This document shows, piece by piece, positions 23,501 through 30,497 of a DNA stretch of 36,983 bases. Each line of letters begins with the position of its first letter. Position 1 is the stretch's first letter. Origin of the DNA: Halobacteriovorax sp. (GTDB lineage Bacteria; Bdellovibrionota; Bacteriovoracia; Bacteriovoracales; Bacteriovoracaceae); assembly GCA_020048985.1 (NCBI GenBank), contig JAIFLR010000131.1, positions 4,597 through 41,579 of the forward strand, written 5' to 3'. The notes below the pieces were generated by a model. It saw nothing but the letters and a program-made list of their open reading frames with translations. It was not told the origin of the DNA and ran no database searches. The position numbers and the translations under genes are program-made.

Positions 23501-23674
23501 TGGTGCTAATCCCTTGGCCTCTGTCATCACAGTCACTATTGGTCTATTGAGATCCGGAAAAACATCAACAGGCAAATTTAACGCCTGCCATGTCCCAAGG
23601 ATAAGTAAAATAACACTTGCAGCAAGTACAGCAAGCCTCTGGCGCAAGGCCAATTTTATTATTGTATTTAACAC
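20537..23674 (-). CDS. CzcA/CusA-like heavy-metal RND efflux pump
   Basis: 1045 residues from a GTG start, full length for the family. The N-terminus LALRQRLAVLAASVILLILGTWQALNLPVDVFPDLNRP is typical of heavy-metal RND pumps. The fourth helix carries VAVGELVDDAIVDVENVHRRL with the proton-relay acids, and the second half has TLCGIASRNGILMISHYLHL. It exports metal cations such as zinc, cadmium, cobalt, copper or silver; the exact ion cannot be read from sequence. No adaptor gene is present in the operon. Confidence 0.9.
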   Translation of the reverse strand: MLNTIIKLALRQRLAVLAASVILLILGTWQALNLPVDVFPDLNRPIVTVMTEAKGLAPEETEIQVTLPIENVLNGLPGLIRLRSTSGAGISIVYAEFDWETDLFKNRQIVAERLVLAKEKLPSNVTPVMTPSSSIMGEIMFIGLTSPNGEVDPMELRTIADWTIRPRLLAIPGVSQVVIIGGDLKQYQILVSAEKMQLKGLTVEDLKHSLSEIGLNTSGGFIDIGEKEYLIRTLGRVQSIEHIKESYVGTHLGNPVSVKDIADVQIGAHFKRGNGSVNGLPSVVLTVQKQTSAETVALTKTIEKEINLLKSTLPKGVVLKSDLFKQSTFIENSIGNVTEALRDGTIMVVIVLMLFLLNWRTTFITLTAIPLSFVVTALVFKVFGISVNTMTLGGLAVAVGELVDDAIVDVENVHRRLNENSLLEKPRGVLKVIFEASTEIRNSIVFSTLIVVLVFVPLFALDGIEGRLFAPMGHAYIISILASLLVSLTITPVLCYYLLGRNKTEKLKHEKDGAFVRILKKRASKVLENTLEKPRRILLATGIAFVVALLAVPFMGRDFLPSFNEGSATLGLQATPGISLNQSDKKGLEVEKALLTIPEVKSTTRRVGRAEMDEHAEGVNWNEIDVDFEDRGRPKAAVFADIRSKIKDVWPDVFVNVGQPISHRLDHMLSGVRSQIALKIFGPDIVELRRLGGEVFEKIKNIEGLRDLQVEPLVQIPQLKIFIDKEEVKRARMSAGTMAIELEALLNGHEVGDVIEGQKIFGIMLRLDEKSRSNPETIENINLKLLPTGDHIKIKDLANVYKGNGPNMINREGLQRRLVVSANSEGVDLNILVNAIQNASKEIDWPKGYHLEVGGQFESQLKSSEKMTWLGLISLSVIFLILFFHFNSAVLSLQIMLNIPLALIGSVAAIYLTERSFSIASLIAFVTLCGIASRNGILMISHYLHLMTEEKATFGKEMIIRGTLERLVPVLMTALTAVLALTPLLFAKGQPGKEILHPVAVVIVGGLLTSTLLDLLVTPAVFYLFGEKASKKAIEKYQRLKTEEF

Positions 23675-23721
23675 GATTGAGTCCTTAAAATTTGCACAAG
23701 GATAAAAAATCTAGCTGTGAA

Positions 23722-24018
23722 TTAGGAAATGGGTGGCCTGTATAGCAATTGAGAAAATTCTTTTGAAATTTCAAGTTCTGTGATGAAGGTGACTTTAACA
23801 AGTATGGATGATGGTTTATAAGGAAAAAAATGTGGAACAACCAAAGCCGCGAAGTGACATTGCGTGCAAGTGTGCTGGCAATGATCTTTATGTTCTTGGG
23901 ATGAATTGGATTCTTGGGCATGCGTAGTTAAGTCATCAGAACAAGCGCAAGATATTTCGGCTGCTCGGGCCGACAAGAAACTGATCATTAGAATAAGGGC
24001 AAATAAAAAGTGTTTCAC
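23722..24018 (-). CDS. Small exported Cys/His-rich protein (DUF2946/CzcI-like)
   Basis: 98 residues from a GTG start with a signal peptide (cleavage near ARA, residue 19). The mature N-terminal half is packed with metal ligands: SCACSDD, then HAQESNSSQEHKDHCQHTC, then CHFAALVVPHFFP. The pattern HC-x2-TC-x2-CH followed by a hydrophobic stretch resembles the small DUF2946/CzcI proteins at the head of metal-efflux operons. It is the first gene of this operon, 47 bases ahead of the pump, and may act as a periplasmic metal sensor or buffer. Confidence 0.65.
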   Translation of the reverse strand: MKHFLFALILMISFLSARAAEISCACSDDLTTHAQESNSSQEHKDHCQHTCTQCHFAALVVPHFFPYKPSSILVKVTFITELEISKEFSQLLYRPPIS

Positions 24019-24036
24019 TAAATAACTTTAATTCTC

Positions 24037-24792
24037 TTAAATTAAAAAGACAAAGAAATACATAATCGCAAAAACAATCCTATAGATTCCGCAGAAAACA
24101 AAAGTCCTATGATCTAACCATTTAAGGAATATTTTCACACTCAAGAAGCCGAAGACAAATGATGAAATCATTCCTACGCAAAGATACATAATTTCATTGG
24201 TACTAAGTGTGTAATCAATTTTAAGTAAAGAATAACCTGAAGCGGCGAGAATGGTAGGAATCGCAAGTAAAAATGAAAATTTGACTGATTCTGCTCGGGA
24301 AGCCCCTAAGAGCCTTCCACCTAAGATGGTCGCCGCAGATCTTGAAACACCAGGGATGAAGGCGATGCACTGAAAAAGTCCTATAAGAAAATAGTCTTTG
24401 TAAGTGAGAGCGTGGTTCTCCTTCTTAGAAGAAATGTTTTCAAGAAATAAGAGGACAATGCCTCCAATCAAAAGTGATGAACAAACCACTTGAGGAGTGA
24501 AAAGATACTTCTTAACGTAGCTGTGAAGTAGCAGACCCAAAACTCCAGTTGGAATAAACGCCAAACTCATTTTGAAAATGTAGCTTCGATCGTTGATGAG
24601 ATCTTTCCAATAAATAAAAATAACAGCTGCAATGGCACCCGTTTGAATAACGATCTCAAAAAGTTTTAAAAAATCATTATTCTCAAGCCCCAAAGCATTC
24701 GAGGCTAAGATGAGATGCCCAGTAGAAGAGACCGGCAAAAATTCGGTAATACCTTCCACAAAGCCAAGAATTAGGGATGTCAGTAAGTTCAT
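24037..24792 (-). CDS. uppP: Undecaprenyl-diphosphatase
   Basis: 251 residues with seven to eight transmembrane segments. Both family motifs are present: GFVEGITEFLPVSSTGHLIL at residues 10-29 and PGVSRSAATILGGRLLG near residue 145. It dephosphorylates undecaprenyl diphosphate at the inner membrane to recycle the lipid carrier for peptidoglycan. It stands between the metal-efflux operon and the cbpAM operon and is probably transcribed alone. Confidence 0.95.
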   Translation of the reverse strand: MNLLTSLILGFVEGITEFLPVSSTGHLILASNALGLENNDFLKLFEIVIQTGAIAAVIFIYWKDLINDRSYIFKMSLAFIPTGVLGLLLHSYVKKYLFTPQVVCSSLLIGGIVLLFLENISSKKENHALTYKDYFLIGLFQCIAFIPGVSRSAATILGGRLLGASRAESVKFSFLLAIPTILAASGYSLLKIDYTLSTNEIMYLCVGMISSFVFGFLSVKIFLKWLDHRTFVFCGIYRIVFAIMYFFVFLI

Positions 24793-24873
24793 AGTTTTTC
24801 CTCAGATCATTTATTTAATGATAAAAAAATGAATCCGAGAAATGATTCTCTAAATTAAATTATACGCAGCGCT

Positions 24874-25116
24874 TCAATCCCAGGGTTCATCACTCTTGGG
24901 CGAAACAACATGCCCTAATCTGGATCTAAAATGGTGAAGAAAAGTTCGCTCTAACCCGTCCAGGACATCTCCCATGGACTCCAAAAGCATTGCATCCTCC
25001 GGACTCTCAAAGTGGGAGTGAGTTGTACACAGGATCCGAAGGGAAAGTAACCCCTTTCTGATTTCGTTGTATCTCTCTTCATCAAGGTCAGATTCAAAGT
25101 TTAATTCTTCGTTCAT
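24874..25116 (-). CDS. Small acidic protein of unknown function, third gene of the cbpAM operon
   Basis: 80 residues, acidic and helical, with no signal peptide (DLDEERYNEIRKGLLSLRILCTTHSHFE; SMGDVLDGLERTFLHHFRSRLGH). No family recognised. Its start overlaps the end of cbpM by four bases (ATGA), so it is translationally coupled to the chaperone modulator and probably functions with it. Confidence 0.65.
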   Translation of the reverse strand: MNEELNFESDLDEERYNEIRKGLLSLRILCTTHSHFESPEDAMLLESMGDVLDGLERTFLHHFRSRLGHVVSPKSDEPWD

Positions 25117-25385
25117 AACTGATCTCCCTGAAAATTTTTGGCAATTTCTAAATGCATCCTATTAAGTTGATCGAGTAATTGAAGAATGATGGACACGCCT
25201 TCATCATTAACGCCAAATTCATCCTTTAATTCACAAATCAAGCGGATTCGGGCCAGATCTTCCTCATCCATAAATGATCCATCCTCTTGCGAAGGGTGAA
25301 CCCAGTCTTCTTCAATATAATGAATAATAATTTCTTCATCAACTCCACTGAGACGACAAACTTCCTCCAATTTGATGAGATTCAT
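25113..25385 (-). CDS. cbpM: CbpM-like chaperone modulator
   Basis: 90 residues with a MerR-like helix-turn-helix (LIKLEEVCRLSGVDEEIIIHYIEEDWVHP) and a following helical part (EDLARIRLICELKDEFGVNDEGVSIILQLLDQL). CbpM binds the J domain of CbpA and inhibits its co-chaperone and DNA-binding activity. Its start overlaps the cbpA stop by four bases, the standard pairing. Confidence 0.85.
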   Translation of the reverse strand: MNLIKLEEVCRLSGVDEEIIIHYIEEDWVHPSQEDGSFMDEEDLARIRLICELKDEFGVNDEGVSIILQLLDQLNRMHLEIAKNFQGDQL

Positions 25386-26287
25386 TGTTGCGTCCTTGGA
25401 TTGTAATCAAATTGTTGTTTCAAATTTTCAATTGCCGACTTCAAGGCTGGATTGACTTCTTTTGGCGTAACGACCTTGAGAACAACAATTTCATGACCGC
25501 GCTGGTCACCAACTCCAATCCCCTTCCCTTTAATTCGAAGTTTAGATCCAGTAGAAACCCCCGCCGGGATCTTGAGGAATACTTCCCCATCAAGAGTTGG
25601 GACTTTTATTTCAGCCCCTGTAATCGCCTCAATAAAACTAATAGGCACTTCTACTTCAACATCCATTCCAGATCTTTTAAATCCAGGCAGTGGGTTCACA
25701 TCGATTTCAATATAGGCGTCACCCGGCTGCCCATTTCCCGAACTGGCTTCGCCCATTCCTTTAAACCTAAGTTTTTTTCCTGTCTCAATACCTGCAGGTA
25801 TTTTTACCTGAAGTGTTTTTCCATTTTGCAGAGTAATCGTCTTTTCAGCTCCTATTGCCGCCTCTCGAAATTCAACTAGCATTTTATAGTTCACGTCCGC
25901 ACCCTTTAAAATCCCTCCCCGACGTCGGCCAAAAAGGTTTTCAAAGAAATCATCACCGCCAACATCATCACCAAAAGAATAGGAGTATCGACCTCCCCCC
26001 TCTTGTGAATCATGGAACGTTTGTCCACGACGCCCTTGTGCCTTCATGTACTCTTCGTATTTTTTCTGTTGCTGCTCATCAGTTTCACCCCGGTCAAACT
26101 TGGCACGACTATCATTAGTACCGATGAGGTCAAAGGCATGGGAAATTTCTTTGAATTTTTTTTCTGCTTCTTTATTGCCTGGATTTAAATCCGGATGATA
26201 TTTTTTCGCCAGTTTTCGATATCTTTTCTTAATTTCATCCAAAGAAGAATTTTTTGAAACACCTAAAATTGTATATGGGTCATTCAT
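25382..26287 (-). CDS. cbpA: Curved-DNA-binding protein / DnaJ-class co-chaperone
   Basis: 301 residues from the ATG at 26287; the frame extends to 26329, but the J domain begins naturally at MNDPYTILGVSKNSS. The J domain covers residues 1-70, with HPD in KKYHPDLNPGNKEAE. A Gly-rich linker and two C-terminal substrate-binding domains follow (EAITGAEIKVPTLDGEVFLKIPAGVSTGSKLRIKGKG). There is no zinc-finger region, which marks CbpA rather than DnaJ. It stimulates DnaK in the cytoplasm and can bind DNA. Confidence 0.93.
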   Translation of the reverse strand: MNDPYTILGVSKNSSLDEIKKRYRKLAKKYHPDLNPGNKEAEKKFKEISHAFDLIGTNDSRAKFDRGETDEQQQKKYEEYMKAQGRRGQTFHDSQEGGGRYSYSFGDDVGGDDFFENLFGRRRGGILKGADVNYKMLVEFREAAIGAEKTITLQNGKTLQVKIPAGIETGKKLRFKGMGEASSGNGQPGDAYIEIDVNPLPGFKRSGMDVEVEVPISFIEAITGAEIKVPTLDGEVFLKIPAGVSTGSKLRIKGKGIGVGDQRGHEIVVLKVVTPKEVNPALKSAIENLKQQFDYNPRTQQ

Positions 26288-26410
26288 GATGAAATTGTAT
26301 GAGACGAAATGCAGATAAAGAATGTGCACAGTACTAAGGCATAGATAACAACTTCGCTCTGATTTAGTTTTTAAATTGCCAAGCTAAAAGCTTGAGTTGT
26401 AATATCGCTC

Positions 26411-27037
26411 ATGATCAAAAAACCACTTTTGAGAGGACATTTTCATCAAGCTGCTTTTTTTATGGCACTGGGCGCCTGCGTGATGCTTATTTTAAAAGCC
26501 ACCGGCCAAACAGCAACGATCGCCAGCAGCATCTATTCATTTGGCCTTTTATTTTTATTGGGAACCAGTGCACTCTATCACCGCATAAACTGGAACGTTG
26601 AGGCAAGAAAATGGATGAAGCGACTTGATCACTCCGCAATTTACATCTTAATTGCGGGGACCTTTACGCCCATTTGTCTTCTGGCACTATCGGAAGAGTC
26701 AGGTGATAAACTTCTCATTACAATCTGGTCCATTGCATTTTTAGGAGTTCTTCAATCACTGTTTTATGTAAATGCCCCAAAATGGTTGAGTGCTACTCTT
26801 TACGTCATTGCTGGCTATATGATTTTGCCCTACGCTTTAGAACTTAAAAATTCAATAGGAGTGCCGAATCTAATCCTCGTCGTATGCGGTGGTATCGTTT
26901 ATACCGTTGGCGCTGCAACTTATGCCCTGAAGAAACCTGTTCTGAAGCCTGAAGTTTTTGGTTACCACGAGGTCTTTCACATTCTGGTAATAGTCGGAGC
27001 TGCCTTTCACTTTGCTGTCATTTACACTTTGATATAA
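26411..27037 (+). CDS. Haemolysin III (YqfA/TrhA, PAQR-like) membrane protein
   Basis: 208 residues with seven hydrophobic segments. Family residues are present: SALYHRINW, WMKRLDHSAIYILIAGTFTPICLLAL with the conserved H and D, and GYHEVFHILVIVGAAFHFAVIY near the end, whose histidines form the PAQR metal site. The bacterial function is membrane homeostasis; the haemolysin name is historical. It is divergent from cbpA. Confidence 0.9.
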   Translation: MIKKPLLRGHFHQAAFFMALGACVMLILKATGQTATIASSIYSFGLLFLLGTSALYHRINWNVEARKWMKRLDHSAIYILIAGTFTPICLLALSEESGDKLLITIWSIAFLGVLQSLFYVNAPKWLSATLYVIAGYMILPYALELKNSIGVPNLILVVCGGIVYTVGAATYALKKPVLKPEVFGYHEVFHILVIVGAAFHFAVIYTLI

Positions 27038-27042
27038 CAAAT

Positions 27043-27063
27043 GGGGGACCCTATCGGGCCCCC
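27043..27063. terminator. Bidirectional hairpin between convergent genes
   Basis: GGGGG-A-CCC, loop TATC, GGG-CCCCC: eight GC pairs with one bulged A, between the haemolysin III gene and the convergent four-cysteine gene. Its GC-rich stem and position resemble the hairpin at 4432-4449. There is no long T-run on either side. Confidence 0.6.
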
Positions 27064-27070
27064 GCAATCT

Positions 27071-27316
27071 TTACTTGTTACTCATCTTAACTGAGTGAAT
27101 GCTTTTGCAGTCCTTTGATAGTTTGCTCTTTTTAGATTCAACACAATCAAGCATCTCTTCATCGGCTTTGTTGGTACATCCCATGGCCTTGATTTCAGCG
27201 TGACATTTAATTTCCGTAGCTTCGTCGAATTCAACGACCGTCGTGGCAGCATAGGCCTGTGAGACCGTGGTAATCGCCAAAAACATAAATAACTTCTTCA
27301 TGATATCCCCTTTCAT
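27071..27316 (-). CDS. Small exported four-cysteine protein, copy 2
   Basis: 81 residues with a signal peptide ending near AYA (residue 18). The cysteines are spaced C-x8-C-x10-C-x11-C, nearly the pattern of the protein at 4161-4427, with MGC and Ls-x-D/N-C elements in common. It follows the paralogous metallopeptidase by nine bases. It resembles one GLG1-type Cys-rich repeat. The partnership with the protease is inferred from the repeated gene pairing. Confidence 0.7.
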   Translation of the reverse strand: MKGDIMKKLFMFLAITTVSQAYAATTVVEFDEATEIKCHAEIKAMGCTNKADEEMLDCVESKKSKLSKDCKSIHSVKMSNK

Positions 27317-27325
27317 ATTTTAGTA

Positions 27326-28138
27326 TTAATCAAACTGCTTCCCTATTGAGCCGATAATCCTTCCCACTGCATAAGGAACAGAATAATCACGGCTGACTGA
27401 ATAACTAACAGCGTGACCAAATCCTACCTTATGCAACCATTCATGAAAGAGATTCGATGCAACGGAAGTCACAGGATTTGTCCCAAAGTACTTAGTGTTT
27501 ACCCAAATACGTTTTGACGTACTGTAGGTATAGCCAATAACATTCGTGTCGGCAAAATAGAGTTGCACCTCCATATCAATGGCATTGTTCTTAGTGGGAA
27601 ATAGTTTCTCTGCAGCATCGAGAACTTTTTGATAAATCTGTGCATTAGTAAAACCACCGTTATCAACAAATGTGAGTACTCCCAAGTAAGTATGGTTTAG
27701 AACCCTTGAGCGAAACTCTTCGGTTGCCACTACTTTCTTGATGATTTCAACTGCCTTATCAAATTTTTGTTGTTCAGTCAGTGTGGTATCAACAAAGAGA
27801 ATATTGCTGTCAAAAGTATAGGCCTGGTTTGGTAAACCTGTATCTGTTGAGCCACCAGTTGTTCCACCCGATGTGCCGCCAGTTGTTCCACCCGATGTTC
27901 CACCAGTCGTGCCACCAGTTGTTCCGCCCGTCGTATCACCAGTTGTTCCGCCCGTCGTATCACCAGTTGTTCCACCCGTCGTATCACCCGCAATGGGCTC
28001 GGATCCAACAGTGCAGCTAGTGGCACCATCGGACTTTTCTGCTTGGATACCAGCGACGCATTCGTCACCATTACCACTATCTTTATTACAAGAGGCCAGA
28101 AACGAGATCATTAATAATAGAGAAAAAAACTTTATCAT
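27326..28138 (-). CDS. Lipoprotein metallopeptidase with HExxHxxGxxH, copy 2, with Gly-Thr linker
   Basis: 270 residues. Lipobox with Cys17 (ISFLASC), a short domain, then a low-complexity Gly/Thr/Ser/Asp linker of about 45 residues. The catalytic part closely matches the protein at 3462-4142: KKVVATEEFRSRVLNHTY, TNAQIYQKVLDAAEKL, then HEWLHKVGFGHA (H232, E233, H236, H242) and YSVPYAVG. The main difference is the longer repeated linker, which would hold the enzyme further from the membrane. It has the same two-gene arrangement with a four-cysteine protein. Confidence 0.75.
   Translation of the reverse strand: MIKFFSLLLMISFLASCNKDSGNGDECVAGIQAEKSDGATSCTVGSEPIAGDTTGGTTGDTTGGTTGDTTGGTTGGTTGGTSGGTTGGTSGGTTGGSTDTGLPNQAYTFDSNILFVDTTLTEQQKFDKAVEIIKKVVATEEFRSRVLNHTYLGVLTFVDNGGFTNAQIYQKVLDAAEKLFPTKNNAIDMEVQLYFADTNVIGYTYSTSKRIWVNTKYFGTNPVTSVASNLFHEWLHKVGFGHAVSYSVSRDYSVPYAVGRIIGSIGKQFD
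27851..27988 (-). repeat. Tandem repeats encoding a Gly-Thr-rich linker
   Basis: A degenerate tandem array of 12-base and 24-base units, clearest as two near-identical 24-base copies (about 27917-27964) containing CCGCCCGTCGTATCACCAG. On the minus strand it encodes alternating GGTT, GDTT and GGTS blocks in the metallopeptidase linker. Such arrays can change length by slippage. Confidence 0.75.
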
Positions 28139-28200
28139 TCACACCGTCCTTGGTTTCGCGGCAAACATCATCCTGATGAATGATGGAAAAAATATGTAAT

Positions 28201-28671
28201 TTAAGAAGTGAAAAGGGCAAACCACTCAATGAGTAATTTAAAAATATAAGCAGTTAGAGCGATCGATGAAATGGTAATGGACAAAAGTGTAAAAGCCACA
28301 AAGCCAAGAACTAGACGTGATTTATTGGTCGCAGCCGATGGTTCTCGCAAATGAGATTCAATAATTTCGATATTTTTATTATTACTCTTCCAAAAGAAAT
28401 CAAAAATATTTCCTAAAGCAGGAATAAAGTCCGCAACATTCTCAATCAAAACATTTAGACCCATTCGCAAAAGTGTTGAAGGGGTGCATCCGAGTTGCAT
28501 GCCGCAAAAAATGATGTAGAGAGAAATTACGTTGGAGATAAAATCCCCAATAAAAGGAACGAGGCCAAAAATGCCATCAAGGCCAAACTTTAGCCCAAAG
28601 GGACCAGAAAACTTAGAGTCCATTAGTACGCTAAGTTTTCTAAGGTTTTGAATATTTACATTTGACGACAT
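28201..28671 (-). CDS. DUF4112 membrane protein
   Basis: 156 residues matching DUF4112: LRKLSVLMDSKF, then FGLDGIFGLVPFIGDFISNVISLYIIF, then LNVLIENVADFIPALGNIFDFFWKSNNKNI, and a C-terminal transmembrane region. The function of the family is unknown. It stands 62 bases upstream of copy 2 of the metallopeptidase, on the same strand. Confidence 0.85.
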   Translation of the reverse strand: MSSNVNIQNLRKLSVLMDSKFSGPFGLKFGLDGIFGLVPFIGDFISNVISLYIIFCGMQLGCTPSTLLRMGLNVLIENVADFIPALGNIFDFFWKSNNKNIEIIESHLREPSAATNKSRLVLGFVAFTLLSITISSIALTAYIFKLLIEWFALFTS

Positions 28672-28706
28672 AAAACAAGAGTAACTTAGTGTCTCAAATG
28701 AAGCAA

Positions 28707-29045
28707 TCAGTTTCGGTAAAACTCCTTGGCTTGCTTAACCAAGGACGAAAGAAAAGGCCTGATTCGAACGACTGTTTCTCTGCTGGCAGCTTCAAGAGAA
28801 AGCCCCTCTCCCCCAATGATTAAAAAAAGTCTCTTTTGAACAGAATCCCACTTCAGAATCTCATTTGAATTAATCGCAATTTCAACATCCGGAATCCCAT
28901 CTCTAAACATATGAGTAATCACACGGATGTCTCTTTGTGCCTCAAGGGCTGCATGATTCAGCGTTTTTTCGCCTCTACTCTTAGCGAATCTAATATCGAA
29001 GAGCTCTTCAAGTTCAACATCAAGTGATCGTGACTTCTCTAACAT
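28707..29045 (-). CDS. Cytoplasmic protein of unknown function
   Basis: 112 residues without signal or membrane segment. It looks like an alpha/beta protein (SLDVELEELFDIRFAKSRGEKTLNHAALEAQRDI; KWDSVQKRLFLIIGGEGLSLEAASRETV). I do not recognise a family. It starts nine bases after the CAP-domain lipoprotein on the same strand and so probably belongs to that transcript. Confidence 0.6.
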   Translation of the reverse strand: MLEKSRSLDVELEELFDIRFAKSRGEKTLNHAALEAQRDIRVITHMFRDGIPDVEIAINSNEILKWDSVQKRLFLIIGGEGLSLEAASRETVVRIRPFLSSLVKQAKEFYRN

Positions 29046-29054
29046 TTCATCCTC

Positions 29055-29573
29055 CTAGTTCAATTCAATAAATATCTGAGTCCAGTAAAAAACCCCATTC
29101 TGGTTTTGCTTGAAACCAAAACCCGTATGAGTGAAACGAGGCTGCTCCATATTTGCTCGATGTCCTGATGAACTTAGCCAGGCACTAAAAACAGCGAATG
29201 GTGTTTTTTGGCCCATGGCCACATTCTCTGCACATAAGTTCCCTCCCCCTAAAATTGATCTGGCTTCTTCACATCGCGTGGAGAAACCACCGTGGCCAAA
29301 AGAAACAGAACCGTTTGCCATATCAGTACTGTGATCCATAGCAAGTTTTGCCAAATCCAGATCAAGAATGATTGGACCCAATCCCAACTTTGTGCGGTGA
29401 TCATTTAGGAATTTCATATACTCCAGTGAAAAATCAGGTGTGGCAATGTTTTCATTACGTGCCGGGCCCGTATCACCTGAGTCAAGAGGTTCTAAGTAAT
29501 CGACCAAAGCTATATCCTCTTTCTTTTCACACGAACTTATAATTAAAATAAATAAGAACAAAAGTCTTATCAT
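29055..29573 (-). CDS. CAP/SCP-domain lipoprotein
   Basis: 172 residues from the ATG at 29573, preceded by AAGG. The lipobox IISSC is lipidated at Cys14. The CAP (SCP/PR-1) domain has FLNDHRTKLGLGPIILD, LAMDHSTDM, FGHGGFSTRCEEA, CAENVAMG, SGHRANMEQPRFTHTGFGF and FYWTQIF: the usual four CAP motifs with the conserved His and Glu. Its role is unknown; bacterial CAP proteins are surface or secreted. It follows the atypical response regulator by 15 bases and may be its target. Confidence 0.88.
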   Translation of the reverse strand: MIRLLFLFILIISSCEKKEDIALVDYLEPLDSGDTGPARNENIATPDFSLEYMKFLNDHRTKLGLGPIILDLDLAKLAMDHSTDMANGSVSFGHGGFSTRCEEARSILGGGNLCAENVAMGQKTPFAVFSAWLSSSGHRANMEQPRFTHTGFGFKQNQNGVFYWTQIFIELN

Positions 29574-29588
29574 CAGCACGCCTTAGGT

Positions 29589-30266
29589 TTATACGTTTTT
29601 GTAATCTAAACGGTACCCCTCGTTTTTAATCAACGTAATCTCGAAGGCATCCCCGGCAAGTTGTTTGAGTTTGTGCCGCAAATTACTGACATAATAAAAA
29701 GGGGTCATGTGGTAGAAGTTCCCCTCTGCCTCTAGCAACTTCTTAATCCTTTTGGGATCAACAATATTCCCAGTTCGTTTAGCGAGTAAAACCAGTAGCC
29801 GCATTTCTATCTTTCCTACTTGCAAAATCTGATCTTTTAAAATTAATAATTGTTGTCTAACATCAATTCGAAGGTCCCCAAAGGTCAGTACATCCTCTTC
29901 GCCATTAGTGGCCTGCATGAGCGAGTTAATTTTCAACTTTAACTCGCAAAACTTAAAAGGCTTTAATAAGTAATCATAATTAGTGGGTGAAAGATCCTTG
30001 AGCATGAATTCATCAAATGCGCCTTCCCCAACCATTAAGACCGGAAGACTTGCGCCAAACTGACGGAGAGATTTATAAAAAGCAAGTCCTGACTCTTGAT
30101 TTAATTGATAATCGACAATTATAAGATCAAATCGGATTTCTTTTAAAAACTTCCAGGCACAGGTGGAATCGAATGCAGAATGAACAGTACATCCATTAAA
30201 TTTCAATGTGAGGTTTATGAATTTCCTGAGTGAAGAATCATGTGAAACGAGCAATACCTTTGTCAT
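29589..30266 (-). CDS. OmpR-family response regulator with an atypical receiver
   Basis: 225 residues from the ATG at 30266, preceded by AAAGGGAA. The receiver keeps the phospho-acceptor D52 (IIVDYQL) and K102 (LLKPF). The acidic pocket reads S8-H9-D10 instead of two or more acids in a row, and the switch Ser/Thr is Gly80. The C-terminal winged helix is complete (GKIEMRLLVLLAKRTGNIVD, YYVSNLRHKLKQLAG, IKNEGYRL). It may work without phosphorylation or with a weak partner. It is divergent from a normal response regulator at 30498, to which it is clearly related. Confidence 0.85.
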   Translation of the reverse strand: MTKVLLVSHDSSLRKFINLTLKFNGCTVHSAFDSTCAWKFLKEIRFDLIIVDYQLNQESGLAFYKSLRQFGASLPVLMVGEGAFDEFMLKDLSPTNYDYLLKPFKFCELKLKINSLMQATNGEEDVLTFGDLRIDVRQQLLILKDQILQVGKIEMRLLVLLAKRTGNIVDPKRIKKLLEAEGNFYHMTPFYYVSNLRHKLKQLAGDAFEITLIKNEGYRLDYKNV

Positions 30267-30434
30267 CTTATTCCCTTTGGTCATTTGTGTTACGGGTGAA
30301 AACAATTTGTCATGAAAATGATTTTAAAGAAATCGAGGTAATTGATTCCCGATTTTCAGCTCCATACTTTTTCCAGATTGTCACGACTATTGGGTGATGA
30401 GATAAAACAGACTTAGTTACTTTCCGTTAAAAAC

Positions 30435-30462
30435 TTTACGCAAGCTTGAGTTTGAGTATGAT
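30435..30462 (+). promoter_or_regulatory. Sigma70-like promoter for the two-component operon
   Basis: TTTACG (30435-30440), 16-base spacer, TATGAT (30457-30462). The predicted start site is about 30 bases before the ATG at 30498. The 30306-30434 part of this divergent region shows no other clear element. Confidence 0.4.
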
Positions 30463-30497
30463 GGCTAAAAGTTAAAAAAATGCTACGGGAGAAAAGA

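Noticed and set aside
24837-24850. GAGAA-ATGA-TTCTC hairpin downstream of the cbpAM operon considered as a terminator
   Set aside because: The stem is only five pairs of mostly AT and the T-run on the minus strand is not adjacent, so support is too weak.
25385-25879. Long plus-strand frame inside cbpA
   Set aside because: Antisense to a clear CbpA; composition is unlike the other proteins of the window.
27851-27988. Repeat array considered as CRISPR
   Set aside because: The units are contiguous and coding, with no unique spacers and no cas genes nearby.
27873-28199. Open plus-strand frame rich in Val-Pro repeats (PPVVPPVV)
   Set aside because: It is the antisense of the Gly-Thr repeat linker of the real metallopeptidase gene; it has no ribosome site and no family.
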